Shown here: one piece after another, positions 25,601 through 35,985 of the stretch
Layout of the letters: each line of letters opens with the position of its first letter
Numbering within the stretch: position 1 is the stretch's first letter
DNA from: Apostichopus japonicus
Lineage: Eukaryota > Echinodermata > Holothuroidea > Aspidochirotida > Stichopodidae
Length of the DNA: 64,000 nucleotides
Direction of reading: 5' to 3'
NCBI RefSeq assembly: GCF_037975245.1
Contig: NC_092577.1
Coordinates: 24,859,398 to 24,923,397 of the forward strand
Notes under the pieces: model-generated
Seen by the model: only the letters and a program-made list of their open reading frames with translations
The model's database searches: none
What the model was told of the DNA's origin: nothing
Translations under genes and position numbers: made by a program

Positions 25601-26459
25601 TGAAATTAGGCAAATTAATGATAGCCTAAGACTAAAGGAAAGCCACAATGAAAATAAATAACGTTATGAAATGAAGAAAACATTTAAATACATACAAAAA
25701 CTCATAGAAAAAGAAGTGGACTGGGAAAGCAGAGCTTTAATGACCAATCCCCCTTTAAAAAGAAAAATATAAAGAAAGAAAAACAAAACAAGTTGTTTCT
25801 ACTTTCTACGCCCAATAATAGGCTTTAATCCAAAGACAATGAATCAAAACGTTATTGGCTTCTCATTTATATCTCAATTGAAAATTATTCAGATGTTATG
25901 AAACAAATTATGTGTGGTCCAGTACCAGAGGTAGATGCGGATCAGGTCTACAACCTATTTACAGTAGACTTTTCTCCAGAGGGAAGCAACGACAGAGAGG
26001 GGGAGGAAGCATCAAACTTCTCTTTCTTGATGTGGCTTCAGGAGATCAGTGAAGGAAGTGAGTGGTCCATTTTATACAATGCATGAAAGTGTCAATGTGA
26101 ATTCATGACATGTGCAAAACTTTGAAATCATTGTTTCAAGGATTTCATTTCTTTACTTGAACAAGGTAAATGATGTAATTGATGCATATTTAACTGTCTG
26201 TATTAATTTTGTTTATTTTTCTTTTCTGCCAGAGCACAACACAAGTTTGCCTGATTTCCTCCAATGGTTGTCTGGTGCAAGACGTTTACCACCAGGGGGG
26301 TTTTCCGTCGCACCAAGAATAAACTTCTGTGCATCGGATAGGCTACCTGTGGTTTCCACATGTGCCTTGATGTTGACATTGCCCCGTCACCTCAACCAGG
26401 AGGACTTTAGAGACATGATGTCTTTGGCAATGACAGCTGTTGACTTTGCTGTACTTTGA
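16700..26459 (+). CDS. HECT-domain E3 ubiquitin ligase, transposon-borne, multi-exon
   Basis: Exons supported by splice sites and phase: 16700 or 16704-16895, 18022-18196, 21640-21707, 22187-22276, 22488-22638, 23619-23921, 24653-24715, 25893-26057, 26233-26459. Junctions 2-3, 3-4, 4-5, 5-6, 6-7, 7-8 and 9-10 keep phase; the join 24715 to 25893 does not, so one exon is probably unseen there. N-terminal exons encode a conserved VKDVYLFG...FQFVRVVRGDI region and an acidic linker. The HECT N-lobe starts near 22490 (QIVLDEHIQRVIREDV), continues through GEDGEDGGGLTREL and ends near 24715. The C-lobe in the last exon has LPVVSTCALMLTLP, placing the catalytic cysteine codon at 26361-26363. HECT enzymes take ubiquitin from E2 onto this cysteine and pass it to substrate lysines. 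Closest resemblance is to the many G2E3-like HECT proteins of fish. The stop is TGA at 26457; substrates are unknown. Confidence 0.8.
21010..22025 (+). repeat. Duplicated intronic block flanking HECT exon 21640-21707
   Basis: Block A (~21010-21410) and block B (~21715-22025) share long stretches. Both have an ATAACCTTTGCA(C/T)TCATGATG start, a TGTGTG tract, GGTCATTTCAGGA.AGCCTGTGTCA, TTGTTTGTCAAATCACA, then AAGTATGTTGTACAC and CATTTTTGCAT.CTAGTTT. They are clearly homologous but diverged. The short coding exon lies between them. Confidence 0.75.
23378..23425 (+). repeat. tRNA-like SINE head fragment (A box)
   Basis: GGTGCTGTGGCTGAGTAGAT followed by AAAGGCAGTTGCC looks like a tRNA 5' half with an A-box, as in the head of tRNA-derived SINEs. 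It then runs into an A-rich tract. No matching B box or complete cloverleaf follows, so it is a fragment rather than a tRNA gene. Confidence 0.4.
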
Positions 26460-28420
26460 GTTATATCTCATGTTGATGTCTTTTCACTTATTAAGAGAAA
26501 ATTTGTACACATAGTTTACACTGTTCTTATCAATCATTCGCGTGCTACACTTGCCCATTGAATGTATGTTTCTATTTCTGTCTGTCTGTGTGTTAGTATG
26601 TGTGTTAGTAGGTGTGTATGCGTGGATGGGTGAGTGGATGTATGCGTGTATGTATGTATACACTGATGCATACAACATAAATGTGCAGAAAAGGCCACAC
26701 CTTGAAAGATGGAAACCTAATATCAAAGTTTTAAGTTATAGTTCGTCACTTTGCACACATTACCAGTGATATATGGGTCAATGGTAACTTAAATGTTGTC
26801 TCAAGTCTGATATTACATTGAAGTATGATGTGATGTTGACTTAATGTATGTTTTTGCCCCGTGCTTCTTTTCCATGCATATTTCAACATATGCCGATGCC
26901 ATTATTTATTTGGCCTTCGCAGTTGTGACTTTCAACTTTTAATATAGGCAACACACAAAACAAAGCCACCGTTGTGTCAGTTGATGCTCTTGATAGAATT
27001 ATCCGATATTAATATTCGAGTTAGTTTTGTGAAACTGCAGAAGATGCTTCTCCTGCAGTTTGTAATGGGTCATGATGAATATCGATAATAGTGTTACTTG
27101 AACAGTAGTCTATATAAGGGTTCATGAATCTGGGATCGCCTTCTGATTCGTTGTTTGAAAATACTGAGCTTTTAACTAAGCATTAAAAGTATTTGGGGGT
27201 TGTTATTGTATTTGGATATCACAGGTTATCTGGAGTGAGCTTATTTAACTACAGAACTTGTGACATGTGGCTTCCCCACACTTATTGCAAAATCTTGTTG
27301 CATTTGGTAGATAGTTCACATTATGTTAGTGGGCAACAGTTATTGCTGTATATGGCCACTGTATTTCTTACTGTCCAGTTTGCCAATTATTTGATTTGCT
27401 GCATGGCAAGTAACCACATTCAGGGTTTTCATTTTTTCATTATACACTTCCAACACAGAATCTAACACCATAAAACATGTTTTATTATCAAATATTTTGC
27501 ATGCTAGATTCTTTCTTACCATTTTGTCAGTATTTCATAATGTATACTTGCCAATACTTACCACTGTATTCAATATCAAAAAGAGTGCTGTTGTGCACAG
27601 TGGCACAATAAATCTTTGTCTTCTTACTTGGCAGTGAAAAGACACATACTTTGTTTCTTACAAATAAAGAACACAAGAAGCACCTTGACGATAACTTGCC
27701 AGTACAGAAATTATTTATTTCCTGTCAGTTGATTACATGTATTCTTTTCTTTTAATATTTGATGACCTATATTGCACATAAGAAAGTTTGTAACCATGGA
27801 GATGTCGAAATATCCCATTAAAGAACATTCCATTTTGTTTAAATCATTTTATAGTTATTTTCTTACTTTCTTATTTCCTTTATACTTACTTTCAGTTTTC
27901 ATTAACAATGTGATACTGGGGGTGGGTGGGGGCATATGTTGACCTGCCAATAAATTGTACAACGAAGAACACATTTTTGTTTTCAATTATTTAATAAATG
28001 TTGAAGCAGTGTCAAATAAGGCACATACATACCCCAAAATGAGTATTAATGTATAAAGTCTCCACCTTTTGGGGTTGAGATTAACATTTAAATCAATATG
28101 AGGTTACCAATAGAAAACTAGTACAAAAATAAAATAAAATAAAAACTTTAACATCGTTAACAGAATATTACAAAGTTTATATTGTCCACTAACCAGTATG
28201 CAGGTGCACATGGGGTCATATGTAGTAATGATGGTTGGCTTCATATGGCAAACATCCAGCATGCTGGTATGAGTTCAATTTAAAGGTATGAGTTCAATTT
28301 AAACATGTGAGTATAATGAAATTTGTTGAATTAAAATATAAAAAAAGGCTAGCCTAACAAGCTGCATTGAAGGTTAATTTAATTTTGAGCGTGTCTTTGG
28401 ACAAATTCACAACACTGACG
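26460..28420. other. Spacer between convergent HECT and transposase genes
   Basis: About 2 kb between the two stop codons, with no further gene. AATAAA signals on the plus strand near 27608 and 27663 could polyadenylate HECT transcripts. TTTGCCAATTATTTGATTTG with CATGGCAAGTAACCACATTCAGGG (27378-27425) repeats a segment at 23500-23550, showing intra-element duplication. Confidence 0.45.
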
Positions 28421-28693
28421 TTAAATGTGTACACCATTCTCACCATCATCCTCCAATACATCCAAATCCTCAACAAATTGAATTGCCTCATCATCTAGAT
28501 CAACCAGACACTCAGGGACATCAACATTGTTATTGGTTTGTAGTTGTGGAATAGGACCATCATCATCAATGCCGTATGCTGTGAAGTTGTGTGGAAAGGC
28601 ATTTCTTGAAAGAAAACCTTGTGTATATAGCTGAAGAGGTGTCAGACCTTCCGTCCTAAGGATATGGTTGTTCCACTGAGAGACAAAGAGCTG

Positions 28694-28708
28694 CAGAGAT
28701 CTATTAAT
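28694..28708. repeat. 15-bp LINE target duplication, left
   Basis: CAGAGATCTATTAAT occurs here and again at 33603-33617, exactly bounding the Tx1-like insertion. On the minus strand it encodes part of the transposase sequence Ile-Asn-Arg-Ser-Leu. That sequence is therefore read on both sides of the insertion. Confidence 0.92.
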
Positions 28709-28871
28709 GCTTTTTACGTGACCCGCCATGCGGGATACAAAACGTCACGGCCAAACGGCACTACCGAACCATCCCATTCTGACAAACGAAACTAAGGTCT
28801 AGCGAGCCAAAAAAACATACGCCCGCCGACCTGCAGAGACAAAACGCCCAACCCCCTCCCCACTCAAACAT

Positions 28872-31800
28872 TCAAAAACGTACACAAGGACGACCCGCAC
28901 GCAGCGAAACGAAAAACCCCTCCCCAGCACACCAGCGTCCAAAAAAGGCAGCCCCAGATAAACGGCGAAAATCGCCTTCAATCTGAAGGCGAATGTCAGA
29001 CTTCACCGCCTCCAGGACTGCCTGCCAACTGGCAAATTTCCCCCTAAAAACCAAATTACATCTATTCCGCCAAACATGTTTTTTTACAATAGAGCAAACA
29101 AAAATGATGCGGTGCAACACAGCTACCGAACAAACTGGAGGGTCTACCCCATATAAAATAAAGCCCTGCCCTACCGACCATGAACGGTCTCCCGTAACAC
29201 GGTCGGCCCAGGTCTGGAACCACTCCCATAAGTTGACTACAAAGTAACAATGCCAAAAAACATGAGCAGTACTCTCTAAGCTGTCACAGCCGGTCCTAGG
29301 GCACAGTCCATCACCCAATCGCCAATGATATCTTTTTAGGTTGGTCACCAAGGCACCGTGTGCAACTCTCCATGCAAGATCACGGAGCCTGCAACCATTC
29401 AGCCTTCAATGCACCGAACGCCATACTTCTGCAGAATGACGTCCCTGGACAAAAGTTGCATTCAAGGCCTTATCCCTCAACGAACTGTGAACGAGGGCCG
29501 GCTGTGACAGGTCAACAGGGGGCAACTCAATCAGCGCGGAGCAGATGACACGCACCGCCCTGTTTGGAGTACTACTATGCGGTTCTCTGTTGCTAAACAG
29601 CGCCGGGACCCATCGACGCAGGTGCAAACCGCCCCAAAAACGTACAAAATATGAACAAGGCAACCCTGGGTCAGTTACCGCTACAAACAACTGCTTAAAT
29701 AACAAAAAGGTCAATTTACTTCCCAGATGAACCACCCCTAGTCCCCCCTTCTCCAGTTTTTGGTACAATACCGCCCTCTTGACAAGCTCTGTACCACCGG
29801 ACCATATGAATGAAAAAATCGCCCTCTCCAACCGTACCAGGACGCGACGCGGAATAGGATACACCGCGCCAGGGTACCACAAGATGGGCGAAACGAAACG
29901 ATTAATAACAGTGACTTTCCCCAAGATCGAAAGCCAGCGGGTGCCAAAGGTTTCGAGTCTGCTCTGAAATACCTCAGCCCTCTCGTTCCAGGTGACATCA
30001 CAAGGTGCATCGTAGCCGAACCATATACCATTAATTTTGATATTCTGATCCGACCACGACGCACCGAATGGTAAGTTTCTGTATCTCCAGCTACCAAGAC
30101 GAAGGCCCTTTGTCTTTTCTGGATTCAACTTCGCCCCGGTAGCTCTCTCAAAAATAGATAGATCCTGCGAGAGTGCGCGAAAGGAGCCGAGACTCGAAAC
30201 AATACATGTCACGTCATCTGCATATTGAGCGCATTTCACTTTGGCACCCCCTGGCACAACGAATGGAACAAGTTTGGAGTCCCTTTCCAAAAGACGAGAG
30301 AGGGACTCGCTAAACAAAACATAAAGTAATGGAGACAGAGGGCACCCCTGGCGCACCCCCCTCTCTACGTTAAAAACCTCCGAACAAAACCCATTTACGA
30401 TAACAGAACTGAAACTTTGTTCATACAAAACAGAAATCCATTTACGAAAATTTGGGTGCAACTGAAACGTCTCCAATACATTCATTAAAAAACCGCGATC
30501 CACCATGTCAAAGGCCTTCTGCTGGTCCAGAGACACCAATGCACATGGCAGATCACGCTCAATAACAAAGTCGGTCAAGTCGCGCATCAACCACAAGTTC
30601 TGCTGGATGCAATGACCCTTCACTGCACAAGTCTGGAGATCACCAACAAGATGCGGCATAGCCAGTGCAAGGCGGTTGCACAAGGCCTTAGCCAGCAACT
30701 TGTAGTCCACATTTAACAAGGTGATCGGACGCTTGGTATGGGGATCCAAGGGGTCCCCAGACTTTGGCAGCAAAGTAATCATGCCCAGACGTTGACTTTC
30801 GTTTAACAGTCCGTTTTGGAAGGCGTCTTCGAAGACGGCTCTGATGTCGGGTCCTATTATTGCCCAGAAGGTTCGGTAGAACTCCCTCGGAAGCCCGTCC
30901 GAACCCGGGGACTTGCCATTCATCATCTTCGAAAGCGCCTTCCAAAGCTCAACAGTGGTTATTTCGCCCCCCAAAATATCATTGACATCGTGGGGAACGG
31001 TTTTTGAGATTCCCCTCAATAAATCGGCCTGTGCCGACAAGTCGACATTGCCACGCGTAAATAAACTCGAATAGTACTCTTTATATACGCGGACAATGCC
31101 GTGAGGGTCACTAACCACGGTCCCATCAGTAGCGCGTACAGACGGGACGCGTCTGGCACCTGCCGATGAGCTAACGGACTGGTAAAACCTCAGTGAAGGG
31201 CGCTCCTCGGCTTCCACCGCTTCGACACGGGCCCTGACGCGGGCACCGTGGTACTTTTCATCGAGATAAGTCTGCAAAGCGATGACAGCCAAAGGGTCGC
31301 CAAACTTCACCTCCGCGCACAGCTTCGAGAATTTTTCTCTTCGACGCCGTGCGCGGGTCACGCAATACTGAATTGCGTAGCGTTTGATGCGCAACTTGAC
31401 CTCATCCCACCATTGGGATGTAGAAGCAAAGGCCGGCTTCAATGTTTGCCATCCTTTGTACCTGGTCTCGAAACCCTGGCGGAACTCTGCCTCGCCAAGA
31501 ATCCGACAGTTAAGCTTCCATAGGCCCCGCCCGATGGGGAAAATGGAAGGCAAAACAAAACGTGCTACTACAGTGTCATGGTCAGAGAGCGGACAGCTGA
31601 GCGTCTCGCAACCCGAAAATGTAAAACTTACGGGCGCATACACTCGATCTATCCTGGAGGCATCTTCTCCGTTAGGCCTCACCCACGTATACACCGTACT
31701 ACACGGGTGCATATGCCTCCAGACATCGGCTAAAAGGTGTGCCGAAGTGAATCTGTCCAATTCTGTGATCCCAGCGTCGGAACTTGCAGACACAGAAGTT

Positions 31801-32264
31801 CCGAGTCTGTCAAGACCCGAGTCTGGGACACAGTTAAAGTCTCCGACCATGACACACGGCGCACTACCAGGAACAAAGGAAGGCAGCGTGTTAAAAAAAT
31901 CTCGTCTAGCAGAAGGCCGATTGGGAGCATACACATTGCAAATGGCGATGTTACCCTGTGGATACTTGAATAGAATGCAAACCAATCGGCCCTCGTGATC
32001 CGTCTCCACCCTAGTGGCACAACCCGCCTGACGAGCTGACAGAAGGATGACAGTGCCACAGGATGAAGACGAACCAAACGAAGCATGCAGCTCACCACCC
32101 CACTCATAAGCCCATAGAGGGACATCTTCTTCCAAAATATGTGTTTCTTGCAGGCAAACGCAGTCGACCTCCATTGATTTACAATATTGGAAAATGCGAC
32201 TGCGCTTGCGATGATCCCTCATGCCATTCACGTTCAAAGTGGCAACTGAGAATGTATGGGCCAT
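28872..32264 (-). pseudogene. LINE ORF2: APE endonuclease + reverse transcriptase, one nonsense codon
   Basis: Starting at ATG 32264, the endonuclease motifs appear in order: TLNVNGMR, CLQETH, NVYAPN, MVGDFNCVPD, SRIDRVYAP and LSDHDTV. The RT follows with KSPGSDGLPREFY, RPITLLNVDYKLLAK, SLDQQKAFDMVD, GVRQGCPLSPLLYVL and the catalytic QYADDVT (near 30225). The long frame ends at 29406-29408 with TGA after WRSVH. The truncated copy reads Ser (TCA) at this codon, so TGA is a single-base nonsense change. The C-terminal part continues in the same frame (29351-28872) with a CPRTGC..H.FWHC zinc-like motif. The product would nick target DNA and copy the element RNA. Loss of the C-terminal ~180 residues probably inactivates it. 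Confidence 0.88.
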
Positions 32265-32284
32265 GAGAGGGCAATGGGGCAAAA

Positions 32285-33332
32285 CTACGCCGACGACGAT
32301 TCTGTAAGCTTCAAGCGCGCTCTAGACGACATATCGTCGTCCGAGTCGTCACTTGAGGCCGACCTTTTTAGAGAGGGTTCCCCCATCTCGTCGTACCAGC
32401 TCGTCCCAGTGGCACGTTTTGGCTCGACGATCACCGAGCCCCCGGAGTCGCTGTCAGACAGAGCCTCCGGAGACCCGATGACCACCGAGTCCCCGGAGTC
32501 GCCGTCGGACAGAGTCTCCAGATCTGGCGACACCGGCGGCGGGCTGGGGACGGAACTGGACGAGTTGATAGGGGAAGCTGGTGGAGACTTTCTCGGTGCG
32601 GGCACGGGGTTGGGGTCTGCAACTTCAAGGGAGGGTGAACTAGGTGCATCCGGCCCCCCGTCTTTGCGTGGAGCTTCCTCCGAGGCAGTAGGTGCGCCAG
32701 AACTTGGCGCCTTTGATTGACCCCCACTCTTTGTCATAAAGACATAAGAGGAGGGACAAGCGCGAAAAACATGCCCCTCCTTCCCACAGAGTGAGCACAC
32801 AACTTCGCTTGGGTAAGCAGAGGTATCATGCCCAAGACGAAGGCAGCGCCCACACTTTTTGTTTGGGCAGCCCTTGGCTTCGTGCCCGGTCTCCCCAGGT
32901 ACGGGGCTGACCGGGGTATCGCACGTGAGCTTTATGTCCGGCAATAAAAAGGAAGGAGGGAATGTCCTGCTTGAGGTCGATCCGAACCTGTCGGTGCCCG
33001 TTCAACACCCCAGGGGCCTGTGCGTACGAGCACATTTTGATGCCCTTGACAGCCCCAAACCGACCTAAAACAGTTGCGACAAGTTCCTGACGCACCTCTA
33101 GTCCTACGTGGATGACAGTTACCCATACGGAACGCTCGTACGGAGTAACTGTCAAACCTTCAACCCCACTCAGCAACGCGACACCCTTCTGCCGGGTCAC
33201 GTCACTTGTAAAACGTACATCATAAGTATTACGACCCTGGAGAGCTTGCAACGCATCAACCTCTCCAGGCACAACAACACCCTTACTCTTTAAAAAAACT
33301 AAAAACTTGCACCGGTGGAACCGCTTGTTCAC
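32285..33332 (-). pseudogene. LINE ORF1: nucleic-acid-binding protein with zinc knuckles, frameshifted
   Basis: The N-terminal frame (33332 to ~32890) has an RRM/gag-like fold signature (VTVIHVGLEVRQELV, RFGAVKGIKM, GHRQVRIDL). Reading then shifts to the 32944-32285 frame: GHEAKGCPNKKC, CGRCLRLGHDTSAYP and CSLCGKEGHVFRACP, a series of CCHC-type knuckles (the middle one imperfect), then an acidic, Ser/Pro-rich tail with repeated DSDSGGS-like units. Near 32890 the first two cysteines of knuckle 1 seem to have been lost in the same lesion that shifted the frame. The product would bind the element RNA. It ends just before ORF2. Confidence 0.78.
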
Positions 33333-33602
33333 CGGTGAAGGTTAACTTAACAATTTTGGAATCACGGCGCGATGCCATGATACCGAAGGTGGCTGGGCCA
33401 CAGAGGAGTAACAAAACAAACTAAAGATAGGTTGGATAAAATACAATATACGATGACTATATACGATAACGATATACGATATACGAACTGGCGCACACCC
33501 GCCTGGCGGGAAGTATAGCACAGTACAGTGAAAAAACAGTTATCAGATGTAGAGCGAGAGCGAAAAACACGTCTGCACTCCACGAAAGCCAACTGTCAAC
33601 TT

Positions 33603-33617
33603 CAGAGATCTATTAAT
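33603..33617. repeat. 15-bp LINE target duplication, right
   Basis: Second copy of CAGAGATCTATTAAT, matching 28694-28708 exactly. It marks the 5' boundary of the LINE insertion. Confidence 0.92.
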
Positions 33618-33679
33618 ACGAGGCAGAAACACAGTCTGAAGAGCTAGAATGCGGATAAACATATCAGTAAAGTTTGCAA

Positions 33680-34237
33680 GACTGGTTTCTATTATATTTT
33701 TAATTTAAAGAAGATTAGGACACATATGTCTTCTAGAACTATGAGTACATTGGTTCATTCATTCATTCAGAGCCATTTGGATTATTGCAATAGTTTGCTC
33801 CATGGTATCTGATTCAGAGACTGCAACGTCTGCAGAACAGCGCAGCCAGGCTTGTTGTAGACTGCTATGACTTCAACACACCATCGTTGAGTATCCTCCA
33901 TTCTTTGCACTGGTTGCCTGTTGAATTCAGAATTAAGTTCAAAGTACTGCTCCTGGTATATAAGTGCATTCATGGAATGGCACCCGCCTATTTGTCGGAC
34001 GATCTGTCCTTCCAGGTCAATACTCGTTATACCTTGCGTTCTAGCAATACACTCACTCTCACTGTTCCCAGAACTAAACTGAAAACCCCAAGCTCTGGAA
34101 TGGTGTACCCATATCTGTGCGGAGTTCTCCCACTCTCATTCAGTTTAAGTTGGCTTTCTATTAGGGTTGTACAGCGCTATTGAATACTTCGTAGATTTTA
34201 GCGCTTTATAAGTTCATTTTTTATTATTATTATTATT
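33680..34237 (+). mobile_element. L2/CR1-like LINE 3' fragment
   Basis: The plus strand encodes the RT tail: HLDYCNSLLHG, then a broken stretch, then SILHSLHWLPVEFRIKFKVL and HGMAPAYLSDDL, followed by TLRSSNTLTLTVPRTK. It ends with GCGCTTTATAAGTTCATTTT and an ATT microsatellite (34218-34237), the classic L2/CR1-type 3' terminus. It is 5'-truncated with frame breaks. It sits between MEDWF and FLPRINRSL of the transposase, in opposite orientation. No target duplication is visible, which is usual for this group. Confidence 0.85.
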
Positions 34238-35985
34238 TCGTTATCTCTGTTAAATAAACCAGTCTTCCATTTGAATGAAAAGTGCCCTAAATGACTGAAG
34301 GCATGTTATGTAAACATCCCTCCATAAACGTTCAATTCTTTGGTTGTGAACTGAGCGACCTGTTATAACACTGCCTTGTCCTGTACCTCTTCTTTCAAGC
34401 ATGGCCCTTGCTACCTCAAAATTTTCTGATCCGTAGTCACATCTAATTCTTAAAGGAAGACCATACTCTGCCACTGCTCTCTCAAATAACTGCAGCACTG
34501 TTGCAGCCCTATTGTCTGTGTTACACTGTAGAAACACGACTGTCCTAGAGAACCCATCTTTACAGCCGTGTATCACAAAGCGCCAGGGGTTTATTAATTT
34601 ATGGTTGCCGTCAATGTGCCTGCACAAATAAAAGAGAAAAGAAGTATGAATATAGAAGTATGAATAAGATACTGATGGTCTATACCATTTAATCTAGTAT
34701 GACAATTACATTTTAGCAAAGTTACTTGTCAACTTTCACAAGACTCCATGTTCCTCTGTTTGACTCAGGTATAACCATAATGACATCGATGTAGGCTATA
34801 TGAAAATGTTTAATGCTGAGCCACATTGGATTGGACTAGTCTAGGGCACTTAAATAGAGACTGAAACAGGAGTTGTTTTATCCATACTTCATTAAGAAGA
34901 GACTGTCCTGTGAACTAACGGGTAGCCCAATGCTACGTCTCAACATTAGAATTCCATTAATTTTGAGTACACATGCATAGGAGTTGTGAGGGACTTTTAA
35001 GATTTGACATATTACCAAAGATTTACAGTATTTACCAGACTTCACCCTGGTTACATAATACATACTGTGTGATTTAAGAGTATACCAATTTGCTTTACAA
35101 GATACCTAGAACTGCAGTCTGATAACCTGTATTGGATAAAACAGTTGGCTTTTACATACGTACAAAAAGGTTCACCACCCAACATAAGATAATGGAATAG
35201 AGTCTGGAATTTAGGACTTATTTCAAATACTATATTGTGCAATGACAGTATAACTATACTTTTATTGGAGAAACACATACTTGCCAACCTACAACATTCA
35301 AAAAGATTTGATGACTATATAGCATGAATGTTTTCTATTTGCATCATTCTTTATGTACTTACCAGAGAAAGTTTGGAGATGGAATATTATATGTTCGTCT
35401 AATAATAGAATGTCTCCTTCTCATTGCGACGCCAATAGGATGCACTCTCTGCAGACTTTCCCTAATCCTAAATACTTGGATGTTGTGGTGGTTTTAACCA
35501 ACTGGCATGCCTAATTCATGCCGTATGTTTCGTATGGAACGGGCTGAAACCCGTAGAAGTTGGGCTATCTTTTCCCAACTGAATCCTAAGTTTCATAAAT
35601 ATTCTAATTGCTGCAGAGTTACAAGTAGCTTTGGTCTGCCTGGACCTGGTCTGTTTTCAGTTGGACATACAAATGATGGTGGATTTAGCCTGGCTTGAAA
35701 GTGAAGTTGCAAGTGCTCTAGCCTAGCAAGGATTTGCTGTAAAATTTCCACCATTTCATAGAGAGCATTGCTTAGCTCAGCAAAGTCCCTGGAATGGACT
35801 AACCAGTCCTCGGCTTGCAGCGCTAGCATTTGCAGAGAATCCAAGAACTCGATGCCATGTCGATGATTCTGTTCAATTTCATTCAAGTTGGTTCCATTTC
35901 AATTCACTGCCTGCCCGTAAAAGCGCAGCAGGGAGTTCAGGAAGACATTTACATCTGGTTCGTTTCTTCGTACTGGAGGTGGCAT

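Larger units (their letters stand above)
28709..33602 (-). mobile_element. Tx1-like non-LTR retrotransposon, full-length insertion
   Basis: A 4.9-kb element on the minus strand bounded by a 15-bp target duplication. The 5' end is at 33602. ORF1 (33332 to 32285) is followed about 20 bp later by ORF2 (ATG at 32264). The 3' end is at 28709 and has only a short A-run rather than a long poly(A) tail. It interrupts the transposase gene of the host transposon. A truncated relative lies at 7056-8950. The two-ORF layout, zinc-knuckle ORF1, APE endonuclease and RT signature suggest the Tx1 branch of the L1 group; this is assigned by motif resemblance, not alignment. Confidence 0.88.
28421..35985 (-). 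pseudogene. DD34E integrase-like transposase, broken by stops, deletion and two insertions
   Basis: Minus-strand pieces in order: 35985-35507 (N-terminus; GPGRPKL, then an HTH-like LGFSWEKIAQLLRVSARSI); ~35475-35363 (RESLQRVHPIGVAMRRRHS); a canonical intron (donor at 35363/35362, acceptor before 34619) joining through a split Trp codon; 34619-34250 (catalytic core); ~33690-33603; and 28708-28421 (C-terminus). DDE residues: Asp in HIDGNHK, Asp in RCDYGSE, and Glu in QRIERLWRDV, with 34 residues between the last two. In-frame TGA at 35899-35901, TGA after LEYL (~35590) and TAA after GMPVG disrupt it, and residues between the HTH and RESLQ appear deleted. The family matches the eukaryotic integrase-core proteins of fish and cnidarians. 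Its role would be cutting and joining the element's TIRs. This copy is inactive. Confidence 0.85.

Noticed and set aside
31248-32720. Plus-strand open frames of 91-204 codons within the LINE
   Set aside because: They are antisense shadows of ORF1/ORF2, with repetitive or low-complexity translations and no independent motifs.
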